Below are positions 33,701 to 44,743 of a stretch of DNA of 64,000 bases, piece after piece. Origin of the DNA: Leucogyrophana mollusca (taxonomy: Eukaryota; Basidiomycota; Agaricomycetes; Boletales); the NCBI GenBank assembly GCA_021014945.1, contig MU266451.1:17043-81042 (forward strand). The letters run 5' to 3'. The position numbers and the translations under genes were made by a program. The notes under the pieces are model-generated. The model saw nothing but the letters and a program-made list of their open reading frames with translations. It was not told the origin of the DNA and made no database searches. Within the stretch, counting starts at the first letter, position 1. Every line of letters starts with the position of its first letter.

Positions 33701-35486
33701 ATTTGACAAGATCGGGTCGTCACCGGGGGCGAGCTAGGGTAGGGTTAAACAAACTATGAGCGAATTGTGCTGGGTGATATCAGGCAGGTTGATACCACGC
33801 ACCTTGATGCACACGGCGAGACATTTCGCAGCTGCGGTGAGTGGGGGTGGGGCACGTCTTTCGCCGCCAAACGCAAATTCAAATATGGGCAGAGGGGACG
33901 TGACGAATCGGCGGAGGTGGTTGACCAAGGCGGGGGCGATCTCGGGGAAGCTAGGAGAGCGTCAGTGTGATGCATCCGGCTGCCACGCGGAACGTGCCTC
34001 TGTACAATCACTGTGGTGGCCTTCAACGCAGCTTCTTGCACCAAGTTGTCTGATACCGGGGAAGAGTCACTAAGGAGAAGTTTAAGCAGGGTATAGAGAT
34101 CGCTGTCCAGTTCGCGCAGAGCAACGGTGCATATAGACGCGAGTTTCTAGTGTGGATCGGCTTCAGCTTCCGTTACACTAAGACGCCGAACGCCGCGCTC
34201 ACCAGGCTCTCGGACATCGTCTCCCACGCATACGTATCAATAGGCGGATCGGTCTCCATATCTTCGATCTGCCCCAGCAGCTCGTTAAAGCACTGCAGCG
34301 CATACTGCATCGTGGCCTTCAGCGCGCCCTTCGTCTCCTCGTCCGTGATCTGCAGATCGCGCGCAGCACGGCGCATGAGCGACAGCCACGCCTTGTTCGC
34401 AGCCGCCGCCTCGACGACGTGGCCGTGGTGCGGCGTCGGCGGCGGGGCGAGCGCCTGCGCGAGGACCGTCCACTGCGTCTCCATGACGCAGCAGATGATG
34501 AAGTACCCGCTGAGGGGTCGCCCCTGGGAGACGTAGCGCGAGATAAACGTGTGGCAGAATGTGAGCGCGTCGGGGTCGGCTTCGACCTCTTCGTGGATGT
34601 CGAGGAGGAGGCGGTTTATGCGCTCGAGGACGTCGGCTTCGACGAGGGACTGGAGGCGGTGTGAGAGTTGGCGCCAGTGGTTGGGTGTCCAGGAGTACGG
34701 TGTGGATGTTATTGCTCGGTAGAGCCCGTGCACGGCGGGTGTAAGCTGCGTAAGAACGTCGATGGCTAGCCGGCGAGTTAGAGAACGGCATTATGTCGAT
34801 GCTGGATGCTTACAGGTGGAAGACTTTAGTTTCTCGACGGTCTCCGAGATGAACGTCAGTATGGCTCCTAGGGCATCCTCGGCGTAATCCTGATGCGTGC
34901 TGGAGATGCGGAGGAGAGCGGAGACGGTTGAAAACACCAGCTGGTCCGGAAGGGCCCATTCTGCACGCAAATGTGAGCAAGTGGGGCTGCGGACGCACGC
35001 GAGTCTTACCATCCCATGAAAGACACTCGTCAAAGTCGATATGAGGCGCATCACGCAAAAGGTCAACCAGGACGGGTATAAGGGTGTCTATCTGTTTAGA
35101 AATGTGCTCCTCTGGAAAGTGAACGACAAGTTCTCCAAACGCAATGCTGCACTGAGCGCGGGCCTCGGACTGTGTCCCGGGTGAGCGCGCCAGGACGCTT
35201 GGAGTGATAACGAGCGACAAACCATGAATAGACGGGGCACAGCGTCTCCATCCTCGGTGCCATTGGGTCCCTCCCCGGTGCTGCCATTGGGCAGGTTGTT
35301 CTTGGGATCGGATTCCGAGTATCCGGTCTTGGACTGTATAAGGTGTCTGGTGCTCTGTAGGTCGTCCTCGCTGTATGGTTCTAATGTAGCAAGATCAGAG
35401 AGGATTTGTTGGCGGATATTCAGCTCAAGACTGTCAGATGGGTGAGCCTACGCGTTTCGATGTACGGAAGAAACGCACCAGTCCAT
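27798..35486 (-). CDS. STT4: Phosphatidylinositol 4-kinase III alpha (Stt4)
   Basis: Makes PI4P at the plasma membrane. ATG 35486 opens a tiny first exon (MDC), then [21 protein letters not shown] very long helical-repeat region follows (roughly 29.4-35.2 kb) before the lipid-kinase unique and catalytic domains: [67 protein letters not shown], then [84 protein letters not shown] and a final FQRLQNGIPYK. The catalytic DRHNGN and the DFG-equivalent are intact; an intron splits HI|DFG. The last two exons are tiny (9 codons in all), so the C-terminus is easily missed. Full length by genomic span, about 2,000 residues with 25 or more introns. Confidence 0.94.
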
Positions 35487-35591
35487 TGCGCGACGGAGGT
35501 CAAGGTCAGGTTAACGGAAGCAAAACATGACGGGAATTAAACCAGCCAACTCGTTCTATTTATAATGCCAAACATCCCCAGCCTCTCCTAA

Positions 35592-35684
35592 GGCACTATA
35601 GCCAAGTGGTTACGGCGACAGATTCGAACACACAGTACTATCTGTTCCTCTTTGAGGGCGCAGGTTCAAATCCTGCTGGTGTCG
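35592..35684 (+). tRNA. tRNA-Ser (anticodon CGA) with an 11 nt intron
   Basis: Acceptor stem GGCACTA pairs with TGGTGTC (G-T pairs allowed), discriminator G. A box TAGCCAAGTGG, D arm GCC/GGC, anticodon stem ACAGA/TCTGT, loop TT-CGA-A, T arm GCAGG-TTCAAAT-CCTGC. A long variable arm (CCTC TTT GAGG) marks a class II tRNA, as expected for serine. An intron (about 35629-35639, cacacagtact) follows position 37, where eukaryotic tRNA introns sit. CGA reads serine codon UCG. A run of T (35685-35690) directly follows as Pol III terminator. The gene starts 106 bp upstream of the STT4 start codon on the opposite strand. Confidence 0.93.
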
Positions 35685-35690
35685 TTTTTT
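35685..35690 (+). terminator. Pol III oligo-T terminator of tRNA-Ser
   Basis: Six T residues immediately after the discriminator base of the tRNA-Ser gene. Confidence 0.85.
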
Positions 35691-35722
35691 GTGCTCTTTT
35701 CATTATCTTCTTTTTGTCAAGC

Positions 35723-35751
35723 GAGGTGCAGGTTCAAATCCTCTTGGTCTC
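35723..35751 (+). repeat. Partial copy of the tRNA-Ser 3' half
   Basis: GAGGTGCAGGTTCAAATCCT followed by CTTGGTCTC repeats tRNA positions 35654-35683 (GAGGGCGCAGGTTCAAATCC then TGCTGGTGTC), sharing a 15-base identical core with the B box. There is no matching A box or acceptor stem, so it is a fragment, not a second tRNA. Confidence 0.75.
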
Positions 35752-35761
35752 TACGTCTACC

Positions 35762-37346
35762 ATGGTGTCTCCAATCTTCGATCGTGTCTTTTGGGCTGCG
35801 GTTCAACGAGAACGAATACAAACATTCTTTGCGATCGCTCTCAACTGGAGGACCTGGATCAAATCCCAGTGGATCCCAGACTTCCAGCTTTACGGGCTAC
35901 GGCCAGAAATATTGTTTCTCTCCAACTTGCCCCGAACCTGGATCGAGTCCCAGTGGATCTCAGACTTCCAGCTTCACGGGCTGCAGCCAGAAATCTTGGT
36001 GCTATCTCTGCCCATCCTGGCCACTTTTGTCTGGGCTTTTCTCCGGCACCACGCCCGTACCCAGCGCGAGGACGTCTCCCAGACGCACAGCGCCCTCGAG
36101 GCCCTCCTGGCGATCGCGTCCCCGACGTGCTCCCTCTGGCCGAGACGCTACATCGACCTAGCCCGGGCCGCAGCCCTCCGACCCGCCCGCCGATTCGCTC
36201 TGCCCCTCTCCGCACTGATGGACGACATATACACCGGCGCAATCGAGCTGCGCGACCCGGTCGAGGACCTCCCGCGCCTCCTCGGCCGCGGCACCCCGGT
36301 GTATGCGTGGACTATCGCGCTGCGCGTCGAGCGGACGTGGTTTTTCGCGGTGCTGGACTGGCTTGCGTTCGCAAAGGTAGACAATTTTCGAGGTTTCCTC
36401 ATGTTGACGGACCTGATGCTTAGTTTCGCGATCGGCGTGCTGCGTAGTGCGGCGGTGCGTGTGTGTCCTTGCTGCTTAGGCGATGGCTGATGCTGGACCC
36501 CTAGCGTCAGAACAGGTGGTCCCTCCGCAGAGGTGCGTTTTGTGCTCGATCACAAAACTCTATGTTCACGCTACCCGCAGCACACCCATACCGGACCCAC
36601 TCGTGCTGCCCCTCATCTCCATCTGTCGTGGTGCGCATCTCGACGTCGTACACGCCCTCGACACCCTCCCCTACGCCCACCTCGAGCAGTTCATCGGCGC
36701 CCTCAAAGCACGCCACTCCAACAGCATCAACACCCTCGAATCCAGGACCACGCCCCGCACCCGCACCATCTTCGAATTCACAGCCCTCGCCCCCGGCGTG
36801 TCCTTCCTCAGCGCGGCCTACATCGCCGCCGCGGTGCCGTTCCTCCCTCGACGACACACCCGATCGGACCTTTCCCACCCCTCCAGAGGGTCCCGTAACA
36901 CCCCAGATGCCGGTAACCCCCAAGGTAACGCCTCCTCCCAAGGTACGGACCTCCCCCAGCGCACGACAACCCCCCTCCAGATCTCCCTCCCGCGCGTAAT
37001 CGAGCTCCTCAAGCTCCACGCCCTCACGATCCAGAGCATCACGAACGTCTCCCGGGCGTACGCGGCGCTGCTCGTGGAGACGCATGATGCGCTCGGCGGG
37101 GAGCAGGTGCGCCGCGAGGATGACAGTCTGGGGCGCTGCGAGGACGACAGCCCGGCGCACCACGATGCCCATGGACTGATGGACCACCACGCCCAAGACC
37201 AAGATCGAGACCAAGGCTCCGCGCAGGCCTTCATCACCAAGTGGGGCCCCTCCGCGTGGCGCGAGCACCGGTTCCTCCTCGCATGGGAAGCCGCGCTGTT
37301 CGCAAGCGGGAGCTTGGAGCGGTGGGTCGTCGTTTTGGGGGACTGA
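35762..37346 (+). CDS. Unrecognised membrane-associated protein with duplicated exon segment
   Basis: ATG 35762: MVSPIFDRVFWAAVQRERIQ. Two 28-residue in-frame repeats follow (RTWIKSQWIPDFQLYGLRPE and RTWIESQWISDFQLHGLQPE), then a hydrophobic stretch (EILVLSLPILATFVWAFL) that could be a membrane span, ALEALLAIASPTCSLWPRRY, and SFAIGVLRSAA. A short intron near 36450-36510 joins this to a second exon: CVLCSITKLYVHATRS, HLDVVHALDTLPYAHLEQFI, TIFEFTALAPGVSFLSAAYI, a Pro/Ser/Thr-rich loop, SLPRVIELLKLHALTIQSIT, and a charged His/Asp-rich tail to stop 37346. Two alternative reading frames are also open over parts because of high GC (strong third-position bias), which supports but does not prove coding. 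Function unknown. Start choice is uncertain because upstream sequence is tRNA-derived. Confidence 0.55.
35853..36020 (+). repeat. 84-bp tandem in-frame duplication
   Basis: Unit 1 starts cctggatcaaatcccagtgg at 35853; unit 2 starts cctggatcgagtcccagtgg at 35937. Period 84 bp (28 codons). The first about 65 bp of each unit is strongly conserved (agacttccagctt-acgggct-c-gccagaaat). Both units include a B-box-like GGATC-A/G-A-TCC sequence. Confidence 0.85.
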
Positions 37347-37892
37347 GGGGTTGTGTGTTGTGTGGGGGAAGGTGGTTCAAGTGGGATGAGTTCCGGGTTT
37401 GTTTTGCACGCGGTTTCGGTTTCTTTCGCCCTTGATTTTGGTTTCTTTCGCCTCGATTGAGTTTCTTTGCACTCGATTTCAGTCCTGTCAACTCCGTCGT
37501 GGACCCGAATCCGCGCATATATCGCACTGAGTTCTCCGTTCTACACGTGTTTCGCACTTCCTCAATTCGAGCCATACCTTGCATCAAACCCACGCGCATA
37601 CACGCATAGCACCCAATACCAATGAGTCTCAATCACGAAACAAAGAAAGCAAGAAAGGGAGCATGAAAGCGTGTATGCTCCCGCCGTGGCGTGGTGTACC
37701 ACAATCGTGATTAGAATGTACATTATGTATGTACCTATGCTACGGAGACCTCGACATTAAATGTTTCCTGTTCATCCGTGTCGTATCCAACATTGCATTG
37801 TACCGTGTCGTATCCAAAGGTGTCCCCATGTCCGCCCAATATTGCAGGCTATGTCCGTCTAACATTAGGATATCAACGCCTATTTAACGCGA
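37347..37892. other. Convergent intergenic region with minor repeats
   Basis: About 550 bp with no gene seen. Short repeats: tttctttcgcc-type units around 37405-37485, and ccgtgtcgtatccaa at 37776-37790 and 37803-37817 (27 bp period). Probably 3' UTRs. Confidence 0.55.
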
Positions 37893-39784
37893 CTAGTAGC
37901 TCAGCGTCTCGATAAGCCCATCCAGGATCCGAATCGCGTCGGGCATGTTGAACTTCTCGTACTGTAGCCCAGCAGGGACGCTAGAAAAACAGAGACAGCC
38001 ACGTCAGCATCAGTCAGCCAGTGCCCCCAGCCTCGCCAAACCACACCACACCACACCAAAAACCCTATTTCAAAGAGAAACCCACTCACTCCCATCCCGC
38101 AACCCTCTTCACAGGCGCCTTCAGCTTTAAAAAACAGCGCTTCTGCACCTCCGCCGCAACCTCCGCGCCCACCCCCGCCGTCACGCTCGCCTCGTGCACC
38201 ACCACCAGGCGCCCCGTCCTTTCCACGCTCGCAACGACGCCCTCCACGTCCCACGGGAGCACCGTCCGCAGGTCGATAAGCTCGACGCGCGCGCCGCGGA
38301 GCGCGGCGGGGACGAGCGGCGCGAGGGCGGGAGGGGGGGAGGAGAGGAGGGAGAGCGCGGTGGTGCAGGTGTATAGGGGGGTGCCCCAGGAGAGGAGGGT
38401 TAGGTCCGCCCCGGGGATGAGCGTCTCGGCGCGCCCGAGGGGGAGGGTGTAGTCGTCGATGGGGACTTGTTCGACTGGCGGGTGAGTGCGTGCGTTAGAG
38501 CAAGGTGTCATAAACCTGATGAGTGTTTAGTTGAAGGGGAGGGGAGGAGGGCTTACCGGCGGATCGGTAGAGGATCTTGGGTTCCATGAATATGACCGGG
38601 TTGGGGTCGCGGATCGCGGCGAGGAGAAGGCCTTTGCATTGGATGGGCGAGCGGGGGATGACTATCTGCGGATCGGGATCCGGATGGAAGTTAGTTCCGT
38701 TTCCGCTTTCAGCTGGAAGGTGAAGGGGAGGGAGAAACGCACCTTGAGGCCCGACGCGCCCATAAAGTACCCTTCCGGGCTCTGCGAATGATACAGCCCA
38801 CCATGGCCCACCGCCATCGTCGGCGTCCGGATCGTCAGCCCGCCGATGTTGAACTGGCCCCCGGCGCGATAGCGGTACTTCGCAGCTTCGTTGACGATCT
38901 TCACAAGGCCGGGGACACGAGGCACGAAGCATTGTTAGTTGAGTTGCATTGAGTTGGTGAGCGATAAAGGGACATGCAGGACGGGGCTAGACACACCTGA
39001 TCAAACGCTGGGAATATGTAATCTGCGAACTGGATCTCCGCGATGGCCGTATGCCCCATCGACGCGATGCCGATCCCAAAGCCCGCGATGCCCTGCTCGG
39101 TCAGCGGGGTGTTGAATACGCGTTCACGGCCTGGATGGGAAAAGCGAACAACAACGCCCGTCTCGTCAACCTCAACACACGATCAACGCGCGGCCAAGAT
39201 CCGTACCGAACTCCTCCGCGAGGCCCTGTGCAACACGGGGCCGTGAGCCGTGGGCAGACTGTAAGGAAGAGAGCACGACGCACCATCGTGCAGCGGAAGA
39301 CGCCCCCGAAGGCGACGTCCTCGCCGAACACCACAGCCGTGTCGTCTTTCGCCAGTGCGATACTGCGTGCATACCGCCCGTCAGCCTCCACGCCCCACCC
39401 CGGCAAAGGACACGACGTACCTGAGTGCGTCCCGCACAGCCTGGTACATGTTCATCTTCCGCGTCTCGCGCCCGCCGACGATGTTCCGTACCGCACCCGT
39501 GCTGTCGTCATCGTCCGTCCACGCAAGACCGGGCGTCCGCAAGGCGTCGTCCCGCGTCGTCCGCAACATCTTGGACGTCGCTATCGACGGGAGGTGGCCC
39601 CCAGCAGGCGGTGGCTCTACCTTCCCCTCCACTGTCGACTGCCAGCGGCGCGGTGGTGCGCTGGACTGTAACTATACACGAATTCTGGATCAAGCACTAG
39701 GTTGGACGAGAGAGATAGCCTTACGAGGAGCGGTATGCGCTGTTTTGCTGTGCGCAGGGCGAGTTTGGTATTGGGGACGAACAT
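37893..39784 (-). CDS. BCKDHB: Branched-chain 2-oxoacid dehydrogenase E1 beta subunit
   Basis: Beta subunit of the thiamine-dependent E1 of the mitochondrial branched-chain ketoacid dehydrogenase complex. ATG 39784: [20 protein letters not shown], a basic amphipathic presequence, intron, then [12 protein letters not shown] (a plausible cleavage region). Core: [34 protein letters not shown] and [161 protein letters not shown], and the transketolase C-terminal domain ([60 protein letters not shown]). Ends [29 protein letters not shown] and [12 protein letters not shown] favour the branched-chain over the pyruvate enzyme. Confidence 0.93.
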
Positions 39785-40001
39785 TTAGGTATAATATGGT
39801 CAGGACCAAGCCTTGAAATGCAAGATCCGGCGGGCGCCCCATGAGTGCCTTTGACGTTTACTAGTAGAAAGCAGCCGTGTGATCAATAATATTATTATAG
39901 TGTCCGCTTACAGTATATACCATAAGCACAACCATAGCACAGATTGTAAGCACTTCAAGCTTGCATTCTTGTACTGCCAGCTGGCATTAATCTCGAGGCC
40001 C
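39785..40001. promoter_or_regulatory. Divergent promoter BCKDHB / CreC
   Basis: 217 bp between diverging start codons. An AT-rich patch (tcaataatattattatag, near 39881-39900) is the only notable sequence. Function inferred from position. Confidence 0.45.
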
Positions 40002-42341
40002 ATGGAGAGTGATGCCGCCTTCGTTGCGCCAGAAGGCGTCTACTCCGTAACAGAAGAACACAAGCCCTTGGTCCTCCCAGCACACTCCGTCAGCGCAGCC
40101 CCCGCAATCTACCCCACACGCCTCGCAGCCATAACCGTCCGCTTCCCGCAGCCCAAGCAGGGCGGCGCACCCGGCCTCGCGCAGCTCCTCGGTGCGAATC
40201 TGAGCAAGGACAAAGACAGGGATCTCAAGCGGGAAAACTTGCGGGCACCCTCCCAGGGCGATGGCGTGAGCCTCTCGAGCAGCGACACGCCAGAGGACAC
40301 CAGCTACGGCTCGCCGTCGGACCTGGCGACGGCGAACTCTCCGCCCGACTCGTCGATGCAGACACCCGAGCCACCACACAAGCTCTTCTCCCACCCGAGC
40401 ATATCGACGAAGAAAAAGTCCGCCGCACGCCCGAAGCACAACATGCGCACGACCTCGTCGACGTTCATCACGCGCATGCAGAGCGCGGAGGGGCTGTCAA
40501 AGGCGCTGCAGGCGAAGCAGGGGGAGACGACGTTTCTGTTCTACAACACCGGGAAGACATTTCTCTGGATCGAGCTCGGGTCCAAGGCCAAGGTGCGTGT
40601 CGGGTTCGGCGTGGGCTGAGGCTGGATGGGACGTGGCGCTGATTGGCGTCGCGCAGGAGCCGCTGACGAGGATAAGCTTCGCTGCGTACCCGACGTGCCA
40701 CGACGTGAACCCGTTCACTGCGTCGCCCGAGCGGCTCGACGTGATCATAGGCTTCAGCACGGGGGACCTGATATGGTTCGGTACGCTCCTTCCTCCCTCC
40801 TCCCCTTACACACGCTCAGCACGCAAACCAGATCCAATATCCAGCCGATACTGCCGCTTGAACAAACAAGTACGTACGCACACGCCCTCCCCGCCCTCTT
40901 TCTCACCAGCGTCTCACAGGGCTCCATCTCGAGCTCCCCCTGCACCGCCGTGCGCTGGGTCCCGTCCTCCCCAACCGTCTTCCTCGTCTCCCACGCCGAC
41001 GGCACCATAATCGTATACGACAAAGAGCGCGACGACGGCGTGTTCACACCCCAAGTACCCAGCACCTCTGCCCCCAGCCCGTCCCCATGCCCCTCCGACC
41101 CTCCCACCGCACCCACATCCACACCCACTGTGGACTGGGACCCCCTGGTCAACCTCTTCGTCACCGTACCGCCCTGGCATCCCGCGCCGGCGAGCGGTGC
41201 GGCGCCCGGGGGGAACAAACCCGACAAGGACCGGACGGCAAAGAACCCGCTGAGCCACTGGCGCGTCTCGCGCCGCAGCGTCGTAGGTGAGTACTGCTGT
41301 CTCCGTCGTTGTTTGTGTTCTCACCTCGCGTGGGGCAGACTTCGTCTTCTCCCCCGACATCAAGTATGTCGCCGCCATCTCTGAAGACGGCTGCCTGCGA
41401 GTCATCGACCCACACGCAGAGCAGTGAGTCCCCCACGCCTTTTCGCAATCTAACTTGACTTGACTCTCTACCTAGGCTCGTCGACTGTTACGCGTCCTAC
41501 TTCGGCGCGCTGACCTGCGTCGCGTGGTCACCGGATGGCCGATTTATACTGGTGAGGTCTGCACATGTCCGCGGCACCGAGCCCCGTTCGCTGACGCGCA
41601 CAAAGACCGGAGGCCAAGACGACCTACTCACGATCTTCTCCCCGTGGGAGCAGCGCGTCGTCGCACGATGTCAGGGACACTCGTCGTTCGTGTCCGCGGT
41701 GGCCTTCGACGACGCGCGGTGTGATGGCAGGACCTACCGGTTCAGCAGCGTCGGAGAAGACAATAAGCTCATATTGGTGCGTCGATGTCTCGCTGAACTC
41801 GCAGGACTCTGAGGGATGCATGCCTGTAGTGGGATTTCTCGAGCGGGGCGCTACATCGGCCAAAGCTACAGGTAAATACCCTTTTCTCCCCTGTCAAGTG
41901 CATAGCCCTGACTAGCGGCGTGTGCAAAGGCCACACACCACCAGCGAATATCCATGTCCTCCACCATCTCGCTCGCATTCCGCCGAGGGACGGGCTCGAC
42001 GCTGCATCTGCCGACAGGCCCAGAGGGCTCCTCGCTATCGCTACCCCGCTACCACCCCGCTCCATCGCGAAACGAAGTCTCCGTCGTGCAGCCCGTCTTG
42101 GTACGTCCGCCCGCTATCTCTGTCCCCCGCCCCGTTCTGACTTCTGACATTCCCTGTGTAGATAAAACACATCGAGTGCGACCTCCTCACCGCCGTCTCG
42201 TTCCTCCCGCGTGCGCTGATCACGGCGACGAAGAGCGGCCATATCAAGCTGTGGATACGTCCGCTGGCCATGAAGGCGCGGCATATGAAGCATGGCCACC
42301 GAGGGCTGTCCATTTCGAACATCCACGACATTGTCGCGTGA
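40002..42341 (+). CDS. creC: CreC/WDR20-type WD40 protein of the CreB-CreC deubiquitinase
   Basis: Partner that activates the CreB/USP12-type deubiquitinase in carbon catabolite repression. ATG 40002: [20 protein letters not shown]. The family block is clear: [89 protein letters not shown], then WD repeats [77 protein letters not shown], and a C-terminal blade [20 protein letters not shown] and GHIKLWIRP. Stop 42339-42341. Pro/Ser-rich insertions before residue 200 and between blades are typical. About 600 residues, six or so short introns; GC-rich codon usage like its neighbours at 36-43 kb. Confidence 0.92.
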
Positions 42342-42595
42342 TGTGGGGCGCTTTCGATCTGAGTCCTTCATTCCGTGTTCCCTTCATGCCTGCGATTTGC
42401 ACTCTTTATCCAGTATTTAAACGGACGATATACCTTGCTGTTCGTGCTCATCGACCGCTGTTTGTGCTTCATCTTTGTTTTTGTCATTCAATGGATAATC
42501 TGTATCTTGCTGCACGTGCGTGGATCGCATCACCTGTATGTAGATGTAGACCGAGCGTAAGCTCCCCGTCAATCGAGTCGTAAATACCTGAGCAC
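42342..42595. other. Convergent gap CreC / APC15, nothing recognised
   Basis: 254 bp, T-rich, between convergent stops. Likely overlapping 3' UTRs. Confidence 0.5.
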
Positions 42596-43199
42596 TTACA
42601 TATCAGACGGCTCTTCCTCGTAGTCCTCCGTGTTCCCCTCGTTCATCTCGCTCGCATCGTCGGTCTCAGCGGTGATATTGCCGTCCTCTTCGTCCATGTC
42701 TTCCATGCTCGCATCCAGATCCGGGCCCGAGTCGTCGTTCTCCTCACCGTTGATCGAAGGAGGCGCTCCGCCCGACTGGCCAGTATCAGAGCCATCCGAG
42801 TCATCCTCGGCCTGCAAAAGAAAGTCAGCACGACGGCACAGCGCAGATCCAGCACGCAACGCACGTCGTTCTTCTCCTCCTGTTGCGTCGTGTGCCGCCC
42901 GATCGGGATCAGCGTCTCGTAGCCGTGCGTCCTGATGTGCATGTTCTATGTATGTAGTATTTGCCGCGTCAGCAGCGCGCAGCAAGTACGGTGATTAGAG
43001 GGGCGCTCACGGTCTCCTCGAGCTCGTTCTCCTCGTCGCTGAGGTCGTCCATCTCGCGCTGGAGGTCGCGGCGATTGTTCATGCGCCCGGGGTAGCGGTT
43101 GGCTTTTGGGAGGGGTGCGGGGTTTGGCTGTGGGGGGTTTGGGAGGACGAGGGGGATTAGGGGAGGTCTTGGGATTAGTGTTGGGGTGAGTATCGACAT
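42596..43199 (-). CDS. APC15: APC15/Mnd2-like anaphase-promoting complex subunit
   Basis: A small APC/C subunit needed for turnover of the mitotic checkpoint complex. ATG 43199: MSILTPTLIPRPPLIPLVLP, PKANRYPGRMNNRRDLQREM, DDLSDEENELEE, intron, NMHIRTHGYETLIPIGRHTT then QQEEKND, intron, AEDDSDGSDTGQSGGAPPS, and a very acidic tail ending NTEDYEEEPSDM. The family hallmarks are the -[LV]-I/V-PIG-[KR] motif after an acidic helix and a D-rich tail with an E-x-x-D-Y-x-E-x-P-x-D box; both are visible. About 150 residues, within the family range. Because the conserved part is short, the call rests mainly on LIPIGR and DYEEEPSD. Confidence 0.72.
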
Positions 43200-43481
43200 C
43201 GTGGTCAAGACCAAGCAGCAAAACGCCACGTGGGGCCTGCTGTGACGTCCGCGCTGGTTGGAACAATTTATCGTAGACAGACCGAGTTGTGAACAATCGT
43301 TCTTACTAGTAATCCTTCCTAACCATGAACAATAGCTGAGCGGTTACTAGGATAGAATAGGACCACAATATCTTGACCTCTCGATGGTCGCGATTGCTCA
43401 AGTCCAAGGATATGTCAAGAATTAATTCTGTACCTGTGATCGAGAAGAATGCCGTGTACTTGGTCCGCAATACATTCCAGG

Positions 43482-44743
43482 CTACTGACACTTCAGGGTA
43501 TCGCAAATCCACTTCTCTATAACTTGTTCAGCAATCTGTAATGAATTTTTCTCCATGAACATCATGTGGCCATTCCCATATATTCCTAGGTCTTCGAGGC
43601 GGATGTGCGTGGTATTCACGCCTGCCCGCACCAGATATTGAGCTGTGCAGTTGTCATAGACGGCATGATAACCCGATTCAGAGGTGACGACCAGGACGGG
43701 GATCTCTACGAGGTTGGTGAGCTGCCTGGGTGGATTCGGTTGCTGATAGCACGTGTAGTTTGGGGAAGAGCTAACTGCCACCGGGTGTAGATCTTTAGAG
43801 GAGTTAATGGGAGGCGTGTAGGCAATAGGTATGGAAGTGAGCCCATAAAGGCGTGCAGGATTTGTTGAGAAAATGGCTTCCTGGAATGGAGGTCCGTTGG
43901 GTTCAAGGGCTATGATGGCCTTCACGCTCTTCGGGCGAGCATCCCCAAGACTCCATCCAATATACCCTGACTGAGAGTGAGTGAGAACAATCAAAGGCTA
44001 TGCATGGAACATTAGCACAATAACTACTGACAAATGGGCTGAACGTACGCCAATGTCGTCAATTAACTTCGACCCAGCTGCTTTCATGAGCTCTGAAGCC
44101 TCCACGGCAGAATCCAAGCTGGGCATCACTGTATCGTAGAATGCATCGAAAATATCATCCCCAACACTCCCATTTCCGGGCCACTGTGTGTGTAACGAAG
44201 CCTGGGGCCAGAGGTTGTATCTCTGGGTGGCAGTGAAACGAGATTCCATCGTGTAGATATCGGGCGTGGTCGTGTTTCCATCGACGCCCCTTTGCCACGC
44301 AGAACGTCCGCGCGTGGCTTGGTCAACGAGGTAAACCTAGAATTGTCGTTGGATACGAGTCCAGGAATATGATCCGTTGGTCTCACCTCGTACCCCTGTC
44401 CCATGAAGTAATCGGCCCAACCTGTCCGGCCGTCTGGCGTGTTGAGGAAATTCGTCCCAGTCATGCCATTGCCGTGTATGAAGAGGATAGGAAGGGTTTG
44501 GGTGACTTTGGCAGGAACGAGATGCTCAACATACATCTGGCCGTGGGCGATTTCCGAAGTCCCTCGCTTCACATATGAACCACCCACATAGAAATACTTG
44601 CGAGTATGGAGGGTCCCTTGGTAAGGGGGAGAGTGGCCTTGCCCCCGCACGAAAGCCCCACAGATGTAAGCAATCAGGATGCCCAGAAAGAGGTTCATGG
44701 CAAGCATGCGCTTCCAGTTGGTTGGCGAGATGGAATCAGGCAT
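43482..44743 (-). CDS. Secreted or membrane-anchored alpha/beta hydrolase
   Basis: Esterase/lipase-like fold of unknown substrate. ATG 44743: MPDSISPTNWKRMLAMNLFL then GILIAYICGAF, a signal anchor. Then GTLHTRKYFYVGGSYVKRGT, GQMYVEHLVPAKV, TLPILFIHGNGMTGTNFLNT (oxyanion-side HGNGM), GRTGWADYFMGQGYEVYLVD, QATRGRSAW, and the nucleophile elbow LTHSQSGYIGWSLGDARPKS (Ser in H-S-Q-S-G). KAIIALEPNGPPFQEAIF follows, then IPVLVVTSESGYHAVYDNCT (likely acid region) and LEDLGIYGNGHMMFMEKNSL with the catalytic His in G-N-G-H-M-M-F-M-E. Ends WICDTLKCQ at 43482. Several N-glycosylation sequons (NSS, NYT, NCT, NTT) fit secretion. About 370 residues; four introns. Confidence 0.87.

Noticed and set aside
35723..35751. 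Second tRNA gene after tRNA-Ser
   Set aside because: It has a B box and partial T arm, but no D arm, anticodon arm or 5' acceptor strand can be formed upstream.
36507..37268. Long minus-strand frame opposite the membrane-protein gene
   Set aside because: It is Gly/Val-rich and the exact shadow of a GC-rich exon; the plus strand gives the more normal amino-acid composition and joins to the upstream exon.
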